Positions 1 to 9,000 of a stretch of DNA of 17,307 bases are shown piece by piece. The DNA is from C7867-006 sp964453075 (GTDB taxonomy: Bacteria; Patescibacteriota; Minisyncoccia; Phycocordibacterales; DATDWN01). The notes under the pieces are model-generated. The model did not search any database. It saw nothing but the letters and a program-made list of their open reading frames with translations, and was not told where the DNA came from. The position numbers and the translations under genes were made by a program. The stretch covers positions 1 through 17,307 of the forward strand of contig CAYVNM010000010.1 in NCBI GenBank assembly GCA_964453075.1. Direction: 5' to 3'. The stretch's first letter is position 1. Each line of letters opens with the position of its first letter.

Positions 1-57
1 GCATGCCTTATCCACGCCGCCAGCGTTCATCCTGAGCTAGGATCAAACTCTTAAAAA
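1..57 (-). rRNA. rrs: 16S rRNA, 5' end only (partial)
   Basis: The reverse complement carries the universal 16S start (AGAGTTTGATCC, then GAACGCTGGCGGCGTG). The gene runs off the left edge, so only about the first 50-57 nt are present. The mature 5' end is placed near 57 by analogy with other bacteria and is approximate. The next bases (GATAAGGCATGC) fit Parcubacteria-like 16S, which is suggestive only. Its orientation matches the 23S-5S genes at the right end, but it lies downstream of them, not upstream. Confidence 0.95.
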
Positions 58-359
58 AAGTTTAATCACAATTAAATTGTGTAAGCTTTAAAATGAGCGG
101 AACAAAATAAAGAAGAATATACTTTTTATTTTATTTTCACATTTTAGATGAAGACTGTCTTAATATGATTGTTATTGATTGTTGTGAACCGTTGCTTTAG
201 ATTCACATATCCAGAATTATTTAAAAGGATATTTTGTCGCACCCACAATCCCTGACAGGACCATAAGTTTGACGAAAACTTGCACTTATAAATACATTCT
301 ATAAATTCAATTTGATTGTCAAAGTACTAACTAAAAGTGCCCATTTAAGGCACCTAAGT
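58..359 (-). other. 16S rRNA leader (5' external transcribed spacer)
   Basis: About 300 AT-rich nt between the proposed rRNA promoter and the 16S start. No convincing ORF is seen. Small hairpins are visible: CACAAT-TTA-ATTGTG at 67-81, just upstream of the mature 5' end, and an AAGTTT/AAACTT stem around 265-285. The first may contribute to the 16S processing stem, but the trailer strand lies outside the window. No clear boxA-type antitermination signal was recognised. Confidence 0.6.
296..322 (-). promoter_or_regulatory. Possible second rRNA promoter P2
   Basis: A perfect TTGACA (317-322) is followed after 15 nt by TAGAAT (296-301) on the minus strand, downstream of P1. Tandem promoters are common for rRNA operons. 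The short spacing makes this weaker than P1. Confidence 0.4.
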
Positions 360-387
360 AGTATAGCCATATTTGTTACGAAGTCAA
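360..387 (-). promoter_or_regulatory. Putative rRNA promoter P1
   Basis: On the minus strand TTGACT (382-387) and TATACT (360-365) are separated by 16 nt, near sigma-70 consensus. They point at the 16S gene and sit just past the terminator of the upstream small gene. Read from sequence only. Confidence 0.7.
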
Positions 388-414
388 GCCCAAAATCCAC
401 TGATTTTAATTACC

Positions 415-444
415 AAAAAACCCACCAAAGTGAGCCTCTTGGCG
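415..444 (-). terminator. Probable intrinsic terminator of the 74-residue gene
   Basis: On the minus strand, CGCCAA and TTGGTG can form a 6-bp stem (one G-U pair) with a 10-nt loop, followed by GG and six T. It begins 16 nt after the stop codon of the small gene and lies before the rRNA promoter, isolating the two units. The stem is short, so confidence is moderate. Confidence 0.5.
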
Positions 445-459
445 TTACTTGATGGGCAC

Positions 460-684
460 TTACTTCCACGAAACCACCTCAACAAAACGAAGCAGTTTGA
501 CAGGCACTTTCTGGACCACGAGAGGGTCGTCGCTCGGACAGTTGATGACGGTTTTCGCGGCACTGATGGCCGCCTGATCATCAGCAACATTCTTGATCGG
601 CACCGACTTCGAAACACTAGTCTGCCAACTGCTTCTATGTCCGTGGAATCGAATTTCCTCATAAAACAACTCGTAATCAGGCAT
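460..684 (-). CDS. Small GC-rich protein of unknown function (74 aa)
   Basis: A 74-residue protein starting MPDYELFYEEIRF and ending in VVSWK. No family recognised; no signal peptide, membrane segment or cysteine cluster is evident, so it is probably cytosolic. It is accepted as real because it has a full expression unit: a promoter at 704-732, a Shine-Dalgarno (AGGAG, 7 nt before ATG), and a terminator after the TAA stop. Its base composition is visibly more GC-rich than secF upstream of it or the rRNA leader downstream, and its Shine-Dalgarno contrasts with the AT-rich genes here, which lack one. Both traits are shared with the lipoprotein gene at 9461-10066 and suggest an acquired single-gene cassette (inference). 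An overlapping ORF in another frame (384-713) is a shadow with no start signals of its own. Confidence 0.65.
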   Translation of the reverse strand: MPDYELFYEEIRFHGHRSSWQTSVSKSVPIKNVADDQAAISAAKTVINCPSDDPLVVQKVPVKLLRFVEVVSWK

Positions 685-690
685 CTTTTC

Positions 691-732
691 TCTCCTGTAT
701 TATAGTATATCACAAAAACAGAAAATGTCCAA
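691..732 (-). promoter_or_regulatory. Promoter and ribosome binding site of the 74-residue gene
   Basis: On the minus strand TTGGAC (727-732), 17 nt, TATACT (704-709), with TG one base upstream of the -10 (extended -10). A Shine-Dalgarno AGGAG (692-696) follows only a few nt after the predicted transcription start and fixes the ATG at 684. Confidence 0.7.
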
Positions 733-744
733 TAAAACTTTCAT

Positions 745-813
745 AATTTGGATGAAATCCGACGTGAGAAATTAAAAAGGTGAAGAGCCTTACTTGTCGT
801 AAGGTGATGAGCA
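745..813. repeat. Dispersed direct repeat, copy 1 (after secF)
   Basis: A 69-nt segment nearly identical to 12799-12868: two substitutions and one single-base insertion. In both places it follows the stop codon of a minus-strand gene, in the same orientation. It contains CCTTAC-TTGTC-GTAAGG (788-804), a perfect 6-bp hairpin. On the minus strand, AAGG..CCTT is followed by a T-run (CCTTTTTAATTT), so it could act as the secF terminator, though one closing pair is mismatched (C/A) in this copy. The longer non-coding stretch up to 926 also contains a GAAGC-GAA-GCTTC hairpin and several CACCT motifs on the minus strand. Confidence 0.75.
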
Positions 814-926
814 TTTTTAATTTGGGAACGAGGTGAGAAGCGAAGCTTCGCAAGACCTTGAGCGTTTTGTAATCAAAATGTGAAAGGTGTACTGCTCCTG
901 TAAGGAGTTCGCCAAATTTGAAAGTC

Positions 927-1853
927 TTAACTCTTCTTCTGAGCTTTCTCAAGAGTGACAAGTAGTGTAGATGCCAAGAAAATAGATGAGTAAGTACCAG
1001 CAACCACACCAACAAGCAGAACAAATGCAAAGTTACGAGTAGCCTCTCCCCCCACAAAATACAACGCAACAAGAGCCAAGAAAATAGTAAGGGATGTGTT
1101 TATCGATCTTCCCATTGTTTGAGTTAGAGAATGCCCCACAGTCTCTCCAAAAGTGTGCTTAGATTTTGTATCATGACCAACCCTCAAATTCTCTCTAACA
1201 CGGTCAAAAACAACAATAGTATCGTGAACAGAATAACCCAGTATGGCAAGAAGTGCAGTAACGAACAAAAGATCAATCTCTCCTCCCCTCCAATGGGTCC
1301 AAACAACATAAACACCAGTTGGAACCACAACATCATGAGCTAGGGCTATGATAGTAGCAAATCCATATTTCCAAGAAGGAACAGGAAAAGAAACTTTTCT
1401 AAAAGCAAATGTAATAAAAAGAACTATACAGATAAGAACAATAACAATAGCTAAATATGCTTTATTTTTTAGCTCTGTACCAACAGTTGGACCAACAGAG
1501 TTAAATCTTTCTTCTTTCACTTCAATACTTCCGTTGTTTGAAAAAACATTAACAATCTGAGTTTTTTCAGCAGGAGTTATTTCTCTAGTCTTTAAAATAT
1601 AGTTAGAATCCCCAGAAGGAGTCAGAACATACGTCCCTAAACCTAGATTATCCAATCCTGCTTTTATAATCTCTGTTCCTGGTCTTTGTGTCATTGATTC
1701 TACTGGTAACTGTGAATATGATACCTCTAAAATAGAACCTCCTCTGAAATCAATGCCGAAATTTAAACCATATACAGACATGGCAACAAAAGAACCCACA
1801 ACAAGAAGCAAGGACAAGCTGAAGAATAATTTTCTGTTATTTACTATGAACAT
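927..1853 (-). CDS. secF: Protein-export membrane protein SecF
   Basis: SecF, partner of SecD in the SecDF accessory complex that uses the proton motive force to help SecYEG release translocated proteins outside the cytoplasmic membrane. The 308-residue length is typical. Visible signatures: an N-terminal membrane helix (about 8-28), the GIDFRGG motif at 33-39, a short extracytoplasmic domain (about 40-125), a helix bundle, and the conserved YSVHDTIVVFDRVREN motif at 207-222 (residues of the proton pathway in this family). It starts 5 nt after the secD stop, so the pair is surely co-transcribed and likely translationally coupled; no Shine-Dalgarno is seen. Repeat copy 1 follows the stop codon. 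Confidence 0.97.
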   Translation of the reverse strand: MFIVNNRKLFFSLSLLLVVGSFVAMSVYGLNFGIDFRGGSILEVSYSQLPVESMTQRPGTEIIKAGLDNLGLGTYVLTPSGDSNYILKTREITPAEKTQIVNVFSNNGSIEVKEERFNSVGPTVGTELKNKAYLAIVIVLICIVLFITFAFRKVSFPVPSWKYGFATIIALAHDVVVPTGVYVVWTHWRGGEIDLLFVTALLAILGYSVHDTIVVFDRVRENLRVGHDTKSKHTFGETVGHSLTQTMGRSINTSLTIFLALVALYFVGGEATRNFAFVLLVGVVAGTYSSIFLASTLLVTLEKAQKKS

Positions 1854-1858
1854 ATATT

Positions 1859-3193
1859 TTAAAAGTGAAGACCGTTACTGAATAAAATTTTTGCTAATTT
1901 ACTAGGTGCACCAGTATCTCTCTTTGGTGCAAGTGCAAACAAAAATGTTCTTGAAACCGTAATGGCTGTAAACAAAGAAACCAAAACTCCTAAACCTAGA
2001 GTCAGTGCAAACCCTTTGACTGCAGAAGTTCCAAGCCAAAACAGAATCACTGCTGTAATCATAGAAGAAATATTTGAGTCACGAATAGAAAGCCAAGCTC
2101 TAGAAAACCCTTCGTGTAAAGAGTCATGAACTGATTTACCCTTCTTTAACTCCTCTTTCATTCTTTCAAAAATCAGAACGTTAGCATCCACAGCCATACC
2201 AATAGACAGAATGAATCCAGCAATACCTGCTGCTGTAAATGTAACTGGAATCAGTTTGAATATTGCCAAAGACAATATTATGTACATAACCAGTGAGACA
2301 CTAGCAACTATACCTGGCAATCTATACCAGACAATCAAGAAAACAACTATAAGTAAAAATCCCAATAAACCAGCCTTTACTCCTGATGTTTTTGCATCTT
2401 CACCAAGAGATGCTCCTATACTTTGAGTCGATATGAGCCCAACCGGAACAGGCAATGCTCCGTAATTCAAATCACGAACTAGTGCCTTTGCCTCATCTCT
2501 AGTAAAACCACCGGATATTATAGCCTTACCGTCTTTGATCTCATCTCTGACCACCGGGCTTGAAATTACTTGACCATCTAGAAATATGGCCAGAACTTTA
2601 CCTAGGTTTTCTCTAGTTATCTTGGCAAACAAGTCTCTTCCTTCATCATTAAATGTAATAGAAACTATAGGCTCACCTGCCAACTGGCCGCTTCCAGATG
2701 TCGTAAATTGCAATTGTGCACTTTCTAGATATTGTCCATCCAAACCAGTAGTTACAAAAATCTCATCATTTGTTTTTGTTTTAAGTTCTTCTTCAGTAAA
2801 ACTTTGTGCCTCTGGACGCACCAGCATAAACTCAAGTTTTGGAGTTTTCCCTATCAGCTCAACAGCTTCATCTATGTCTGTCACACCAGGTAGACCAACA
2901 AGTAATCTGTAGTCATCTGAACCCGCAACAAGCCCTGGATTTTCCACTTGAACAACTGGCTCACTAACACCAAAAATGTTTATTCTCCTTTCTATAACAT
3001 CACGAAGAGAAGCCATAGCTCCTCCTATGTCTCCAGATTTTACCTTAGAAATATCTGCCCTATAAGTTAACTCTGTTCCTCCATTCAAATCCAATCCAAA
3101 TCTAAATGGATATTTATCTGTTCTATAAACAAAAAAACCAATAGCTACAACAATAATAATAAGTGCAATCGATAATACCCTGTGTTTTAACAT
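1859..3193 (-). CDS. secD: Protein-export membrane protein SecD
   Basis: SecD, first subunit of the SecDF proton-driven secretion motor. 444 residues, in the range of compact SecD proteins and much shorter than E. coli SecD (about 615), as is usual outside Proteobacteria. Signatures: N-terminal helix 7-23, DLNGG at 35-39, a periplasmic P1-type domain (about 40-265) containing the family's FTRDEAKALV segment at 230-239, then a C-terminal transmembrane block with GMAVDANVLIFERMKEEL at 332-349. The start codon follows a -10 box by 9 nt (see promoter), implying a leaderless or nearly leaderless transcript. The upstream neighbours encode large Sec-exported proteins, probable clients. Confidence 0.97.
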   Translation of the reverse strand: MLKHRVLSIALIIIVVAIGFFVYRTDKYPFRFGLDLNGGTELTYRADISKVKSGDIGGAMASLRDVIERRINIFGVSEPVVQVENPGLVAGSDDYRLLVGLPGVTDIDEAVELIGKTPKLEFMLVRPEAQSFTEEELKTKTNDEIFVTTGLDGQYLESAQLQFTTSGSGQLAGEPIVSITFNDEGRDLFAKITRENLGKVLAIFLDGQVISSPVVRDEIKDGKAIISGGFTRDEAKALVRDLNYGALPVPVGLISTQSIGASLGEDAKTSGVKAGLLGFLLIVVFLIVWYRLPGIVASVSLVMYIILSLAIFKLIPVTFTAAGIAGFILSIGMAVDANVLIFERMKEELKKGKSVHDSLHEGFSRAWLSIRDSNISSMITAVILFWLGTSAVKGFALTLGLGVLVSLFTAITVSRTFLFALAPKRDTGAPSKLAKILFSNGLHF

Positions 3194-3202
3194 ACGGGGT
3201 TT

Positions 3203-3230
3203 ATTATATGAATTTGGGAGAAAAAAGCAA
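3203..3230 (-). promoter_or_regulatory. Putative secDF promoter
   Basis: Minus strand TTGCTT (3225-3230), 16 nt, TATAAT (3203-3208). Only 9 nt separate the -10 from the secD ATG, so transcription would begin within a few nt of the start codon. Confidence 0.6.
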
Positions 3231-3243
3231 ATTTACAAGATAA

Positions 3244-3651
3244 CTAGAAATTCAAAATTTGGATTTTGCTTGCTTTGTATTCTGAATCAGATGGTTCTCC
3301 ATCATAATAAACAACGACTCTTTGTGAATCTTTTATCTCAGCAAAATTTCCCGAAATATTTCTGAATTTTCCACCCTCTCTAACTTGCTTTGTTATTAGT
3401 GTTTTATTGTCAGTATTTATAACCTTTTCTTCTTCACCAATTTTCACAAAAACTTTTTGACCCTCCACTCTTGAAACAACCCCCATGATAAAATTTGGTG
3501 TTTCTGTTGCTCGTGAGTTTTGAGTGTTTTGGATACCCTGAAAAGATTTTGGTGAATTAGTACCAAAGAGATCAAAAGACACAAAACACCAAACAATACC
3601 AATGATAACCACCACAACCAGAGCAACATAATGAATACTTTTATTTTCCAT
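3244..3651 (-). CDS. Small membrane-anchored beta-rich protein (DUF5666-like)
   Basis: 135 residues. A hydrophobic segment at 8-26 with few preceding charges looks like an uncleaved signal anchor; no lipobox is present. A polar linker (about 30-52) precedes a compact domain at 53-134 with alternating hydrophobic pattern (MGVVSRVEGQKVFVKI, then VVVYYDG and KASKIQIL), resembling the DUF5666/OB-like small beta-barrel often found outside the membrane in low-GC bacteria. That assignment is by pattern only. It starts 23 nt after the stop of the 780-residue secreted protein and lies 50 nt before secD, so it probably belongs to the same transcript as the secreted proteins. No Shine-Dalgarno. Function unknown; a surface or periplasm-equivalent role is inferred. 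Confidence 0.8.
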   Translation of the reverse strand: MENKSIHYVALVVVVIIGIVWCFVSFDLFGTNSPKSFQGIQNTQNSRATETPNFIMGVVSRVEGQKVFVKIGEEEKVINTDNKTLITKQVREGGKFRNISGNFAEIKDSQRVVVYYDGEPSDSEYKASKIQILNF

Positions 3652-3674
3652 TTTTTTATTCGGTTAAAATGTTT

Positions 3675-6017
3675 TTAAAATTCTATATAGTTAAACGCTC
3701 TTAAATCAAAAGCAGCGGTTGCATCCTCTGGGCCATCAACTATAAAAGTACAAACCGGAAACATTCCCGAACAACTAGTACCGCTCCAGCCAGCAAACTT
3801 CCAATAGGAAGACTTTGGTGTAGCTGTCAGAACCACAACTTCACCTTCTCCATAGTTACCAGAACAACTAGCCCCTCCATTACCACAGTCTATTCCACCC
3901 GGTGAACTTGTTACAGATCCACCTATAGGTACACTATTAATGCTAATAGAATGTGTTGTATTCACAAGTGTTGCTATACAAAGAGGACTATCCGCCCCAC
4001 CATTCAAACCGCTACATGTCCAAGAAACACTTGAGCCGGGAGAAGGAAAAGTAGGTGTAGCTGAAGGTGTGCCCTCTGTACAATAGTCCCCAGCATACGA
4101 GCTTGAACCTTGCGGATACGTAGTGGCCGCTGGACCACAAACTCCCACCACAGGAGCCGGAGCTATTGAAACATTATAGGCACTGGACCATGCAGAATTA
4201 ACTCCTTGGAGGTTTTGAGCTAGTGCTTGGAATTTTTTATCACCAACTGTTGACCACGATAGATCTGTGCTCTGAGAAGCTCCAGACGCTACATACCCGC
4301 TTCCAGGCAACCAAACATCAGCAGTTCCGTCCATGGTATCTGTTGAAATGTAAGGTGTACCATCAGCCTTCTTCCAATCAACACCATATCGTAAAGTATT
4401 ACCACCAGAATCAACAGAATTAAATTCATAAGTAGCATTTTGGTTTTGATAACCAGAAACCGGACCAGATATTGTCGGAATAGTTGGAACAGATATGTCC
4501 AAACTAAAATTCGTATCAAAGTTTATATAACCAGTTTCATACCCATCATTCTGTTGAAAAGTATAACCAACCTTACAACAAGTCGATGTCTCCACAAAAC
4601 CAAATATATCATTATCTGAAACTGGAGAATTAAACAACGGTGTAAAACGAACTGTAAAACTAACAGAACGTGTATTTCCAGAATCTACCACCGCACAAGA
4701 ATCAAGATGTATGTATTCACTACCAAATGGCTGAACAGCGGCAAAACCACCACCAACAGGATTTGTAGAACCACAAGAAGGAGGTGTAACGCCATTAAGA
4801 GAACAACATTGACGATCCTGAAATCCGTCATATATATCTCCTGGCTCATACCAAGACACAAATCCACGTAAACCACTACCAAAACCTGCCTCATAATTTA
4901 CCACGGCATGAGCAGCCATAATTTTATCAGCACCATGCTGATCGGTACCTGAAACAACAATATTATACTGAGTTGTATTGTTTGGATTAACAGAACTAGA
5001 ACTTAGAGTGACATTAGTAGGTATTGTTCTAATAAAATTAGCACTGTCACATAAAAACGTTTCCGAAGCAGAATTAACAAGTTGTGCCGAAACAAGTATT
5101 TCACCTAATCCAGGATGGCTTGCCAAATCAATATCAGCATACCATGTACCACCACCAGCATTTACACCTGGATACCACACAAGATCATCCAAATTACTAG
5201 AACTATCTTTGGGTTGGTCAACTATGAGCGGGTTATAAGGTGGAGTATCTGAGTTTGTTGGAAACCATACTTCAGTTGCATTAGCCACACCATAAGCAAA
5301 TACTCTCCTTGTGCCAGAATTTGAAGTTATTGCATCTCCGTCTGGACCTGCAGACGAACAGGTAGAAGCCAGAGGTAAAACATTAAAAGCATTTGTTTTG
5401 ACAGCTGATAACCTAGGTGCAGTAACACTGACAGCACGAAACCCTGGTGTTGCTGAAGGACTTATGGTAATTGTGGCTGTCAAGCTTGTAGAACTATTGA
5501 CGACCACATTATTTACAGTAACACCAGCACCAAAAATTACCCTGGTCTGACCAGAAATGAAAGAAGCGTTACCATCAAGAGTAATACCGACATCCAAAAC
5601 TTCTCCTACTCTTCCACTGGTAGTACCCAATGAAATGGAAATAACTTCTATTGTGGATGGATCGGAAGAAAGACCTGTCTCATTATTTGTAACAACAACT
5701 GAATATTGACCGACAGTAAGCGCGGGAACACGTACAGAAAGACGACGTATACCTCGAGATGCATCCACAACAGTGTTAGAAGTTGGTGTCACCGAAACAC
5801 CACTTCCTCCTGAAATCGGTGTAAAAGTTATAAGATTGTTGGCAGTAGTAGTACTCACATTGTAAACTGTCACACTAAAAATTGCGACAGGAGAAACCAT
5901 TGTTGTCTCAACAGTGATAATGGTCGGAGCAGCTGGATCTGCAGCTTTGGTTAAAGACAAAGGAACAAAAACAAAAAGTGTAAACAGTATTACTAAAAAT
6001 ACATTTTTTTTATTCAT
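3675..6017 (-). CDS. Large secreted multidomain Ig-like/InlB-repeat protein (780 aa)
   Basis: A Sec-exported surface protein. Signal peptide 1-25 (MNKK, hydrophobic core, cleavage after LTKA). Then two IPT/TIG-like beta domains (about 28-126 and 128-213), a Trp-rich domain (about 215-330), a module at 335-511 homologous to one in the next gene upstream (shared anchors NPNN, YIHLDSC.VVDSGNT and FTVRF), a PKD-like domain (about 512-620), a Cys-rich GVCG...WTCSGLNGG module (624-686), and a bacterial InlB-B-type repeat (about 688-773; NSVPIGGSVTSSPGGIDCG, then TATPKSSYWKFAGWSG). It ends RAFNYIEF, mirrored by RDFKYHEF in the paralogue. No LPXTG or hydrophobic C-terminal anchor. It starts 12 nt after the upstream gene's stop and has no Shine-Dalgarno. 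Likely adhesion or cell-surface role (inference); no enzyme motif seen. Confidence 0.9.
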   Translation of the reverse strand: MNKKNVFLVILFTLFVFVPLSLTKAADPAAPTIITVETTMVSPVAIFSVTVYNVSTTTANNLITFTPISGGSGVSVTPTSNTVVDASRGIRRLSVRVPALTVGQYSVVVTNNETGLSSDPSTIEVISISLGTTSGRVGEVLDVGITLDGNASFISGQTRVIFGAGVTVNNVVVNSSTSLTATITISPSATPGFRAVSVTAPRLSAVKTNAFNVLPLASTCSSAGPDGDAITSNSGTRRVFAYGVANATEVWFPTNSDTPPYNPLIVDQPKDSSSNLDDLVWYPGVNAGGGTWYADIDLASHPGLGEILVSAQLVNSASETFLCDSANFIRTIPTNVTLSSSSVNPNNTTQYNIVVSGTDQHGADKIMAAHAVVNYEAGFGSGLRGFVSWYEPGDIYDGFQDRQCCSLNGVTPPSCGSTNPVGGGFAAVQPFGSEYIHLDSCAVVDSGNTRSVSFTVRFTPLFNSPVSDNDIFGFVETSTCCKVGYTFQQNDGYETGYINFDTNFSLDISVPTIPTISGPVSGYQNQNATYEFNSVDSGGNTLRYGVDWKKADGTPYISTDTMDGTADVWLPGSGYVASGASQSTDLSWSTVGDKKFQALAQNLQGVNSAWSSAYNVSIAPAPVVGVCGPAATTYPQGSSSYAGDYCTEGTPSATPTFPSPGSSVSWTCSGLNGGADSPLCIATLVNTTHSISINSVPIGGSVTSSPGGIDCGNGGASCSGNYGEGEVVVLTATPKSSYWKFAGWSGTSCSGMFPVCTFIVDGPEDATAAFDLRAFNYIEF

Positions 6018-6029
6018 TTTAAATTTTTG

Positions 6030-9000
6030 TTAAAATTCATGATATTTAAAGTCTCTTAAAATAAACTCTGCTTGAACACTTTTGTTACCGTTGACTGTAA
6101 TCGTACAAGATTGAGAAGTTCCCGAACAATCCCCTGTCCATTTGTCAAATTTCCAATAAGAAGACTTCGGTGTAGCAACCAGTGTAACTGTACTATTTTG
6201 GTTGAACTGGGCCACACAAACACTCCCACAATTTATCGCGCCCCCCGTCACAGTACCGCCCGATGCGGGAGTTTTTCCAACATTAACGTTATATTGAACG
6301 ACATTTAGTTGGCAAACTGAACCATTCCAAGTAGAACCCGAAGCACAGCTAATATTCAATGCTTTATTGTCTAGTGGTGCCGAGGTATTGCCATTACGAA
6401 CAAGCAAGAAGGTGTGGGCCCCAGGAGTCAAACTATTAGAAACACCAGCATTAGAATTTCCAGATAGAATGTTTACATTATCTTTTCTAATAGTTATTAC
6501 ATCACCACCAACCAAATTTTGCGTGGTCCAGCTGATAGTTGTATTACATGTCGAAGCACCAGCAGCTATTGTACAAGATGGAACAGTAAGTGTTCCAGAT
6601 GGTGAAGCTGATAACAAATCAAAGCCGTCAAAAACAACCCAAGGAGAGTATTGTAGAGAATTATCTCCTACTATTCCTGACATATCATTATTGGTTGTTG
6701 GTGCAGTAAATGTGGGATCAAAACGTACTACAAAAGAAACTTCTTTAGTATTGCCGGAATCAACCACAGAACACGAATCCAAATGTATATATGAAGGATT
6801 AAAACCATTAGCGAATATATAGCCAGTTCCCCCTCCGCATGATTTTGCTTCCAGATTAGCAAATAGAGCTGCTCCAACATTCCAAACCAATAAACCTCTC
6901 GTTTGTCCCGCATTAGGACCATCCTTGTTTATAGCTACCTCAAGAATCCTAAGGTCGCTTACGCCACTCAAATCCACTCCTGATATTTTTATCGTATATT
7001 GATTTACGTTGTTTGGATTAACTATGGATGAACTTATGGTCACATTACCCACAGAAGGAATTGCATTCAAAACAGTAACATCACTCCAGGCACCACAGTT
7101 ATTACTTTCATTTGATTCTGCTATCAAACCAGCATCGGTTGCATTTCTTTTATCAACACAAACTCTAATTGAATAGGTACCCACAGTAGAAAATGTATGG
7201 GATACAGATCCTGTTTCTGCAAACCCGGCCCCAATCGCTGTAGGTATTGTAGAATATGGTTTGTTTGTGATAACCCCACCTCCTGCACTGGCAGAAGCTA
7301 TCTGGAAGAAATAATTAACTGTTGCACCGGTTGATGAGCCACCTATGTTTGACAATATGGCATAAAAATCTTGACTCATTCCTGTTGTTGCTTGTAAAGG
7401 TGTTACCCCGGTAGCCGTCAAATCAGGTGCACTAACTGCGGCTGGAGAAACCCCTACACTCACACTACTAGAAGCATCTGGAACCCCAGCCTTATGACAA
7501 GTAATTATAAAGTTGTATGTACCCGCAGTCATACCACTTCTCTGTGTTATAGGGCTTCCGTTAGTTATGTTTGTACCAGACCAAGAACCTGAGGCATCAC
7601 ACGAAGTCGGATTACCTGTTGTTGTCCAACTAAGATTTGTCCAGTTAGCAGGCAAAGTCATTGAAGACGGGCTGGCACTCAAAGTAACTGTAATTGGGGC
7701 TATGGGACTAACTGTAGCAGAGACTAATGGAGACCATCCGCTTGCATTTGCACATTGTATAGAAAAAGTAGTTCCTGAGTTTATATTATTTATAACCTGT
7801 GTGTTAAGTGGAGCTGTGGCTTTGTTTATACCAGCGAAACTCCCTCCTCCGGCAATACACAAAGTAGGACTGTTTGTGGTTGTCCACGTAAGAGTAGACG
7901 ATAATGGAGATGCTCCCGTGGTAGGATTGGCTGTCAAAGTAACAACTGGTCTCGTATCATTTACCACAGAACTAATCGTAACAAAATTACCAAAATAAAC
8001 GTTTGAAGATGGTGCTGGACAAGTGAGGCTATCTGCAGATCTCAAGTAATAATAACCTTCAAGGTGCACCATTTGAATAGTCGTTGAATAACTTCCGGGT
8101 GTGGTTGGGGCGGTCACATTGAAAGTCCAATCTACTGTATCATTCACATCCATAACATAGGGTAGATGACCATATGACAGACCAGCTACGGCTGCTGGGG
8201 CTGTAGAAAGAAGGCTTAGATTCCCAGATTTTGGATAAAGCTTAAACTTGTTTCCGTCATACCATTTTGTATTACCAGTATTCCTTGCGCGTATCGTGAC
8301 AGGATAAGTTTGACCAGCCATCATTGTTGCTGGTAAAGGAGTCACCACTGTAACCACGGCATTCTCATCACAAGTTACAGGATCTGGGTTTGGCACATTG
8401 GCAGGGTAAACTATGACTGTTCTAGAAGCTGATGCGTTAGCAAACCCAGCCTTACTACAAGTAATATCAAAAACATAAGTTCCAGCGGTCATTCCTGATC
8501 GAAGCTCTGAACCTCCACCCGGTGCCTTTGAACCACTCCACCAATTTGATGCTGTACAACTATCAGGATTTCCAGATGTTGTCCAAGACAATGTTGTCTG
8601 GTTTGTTGGCAGAGTCATAGAAGTGGGATTGGCTGAGATAGAAACAGAAATTGAACCAGGTGTTATTGAGCAGGCGTTGGTATTACATGCTTGAGTACTA
8701 GGACCAGAACAATCTGCCCCTCCGTTTGCAGGATATGGATTACTACATGTTCTGGTTTGTACACCACCGTTACATGAAGCACTACAAGCACTCCAAGCAC
8801 TCCATCCACCATTAACAACTGGTGGTGGAGTAACTGTTGATGGCTGATCCCCAACATCAATATTTATATATATCTCTCCGTGACCACCATCCCAACTACT
8901 ATCTGCCGTTCCATTACAAGTTCCTTCTATTGTCCAGGAGAAGTAACTGTCACCTTTATCTAGTATTTCAGAATCCCAAACACGACTATACTGAATGAAA

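Noticed and set aside
710..1072. 120-residue minus-strand ORF overlapping the end of secF and the repeat
   Set aside because: Its N-terminal third lies inside secF in another frame, it has no start signals, and the remainder is the repeat region with its hairpins. It is a shadow, although the repeat portion may appear as a spurious protein in other genomes.
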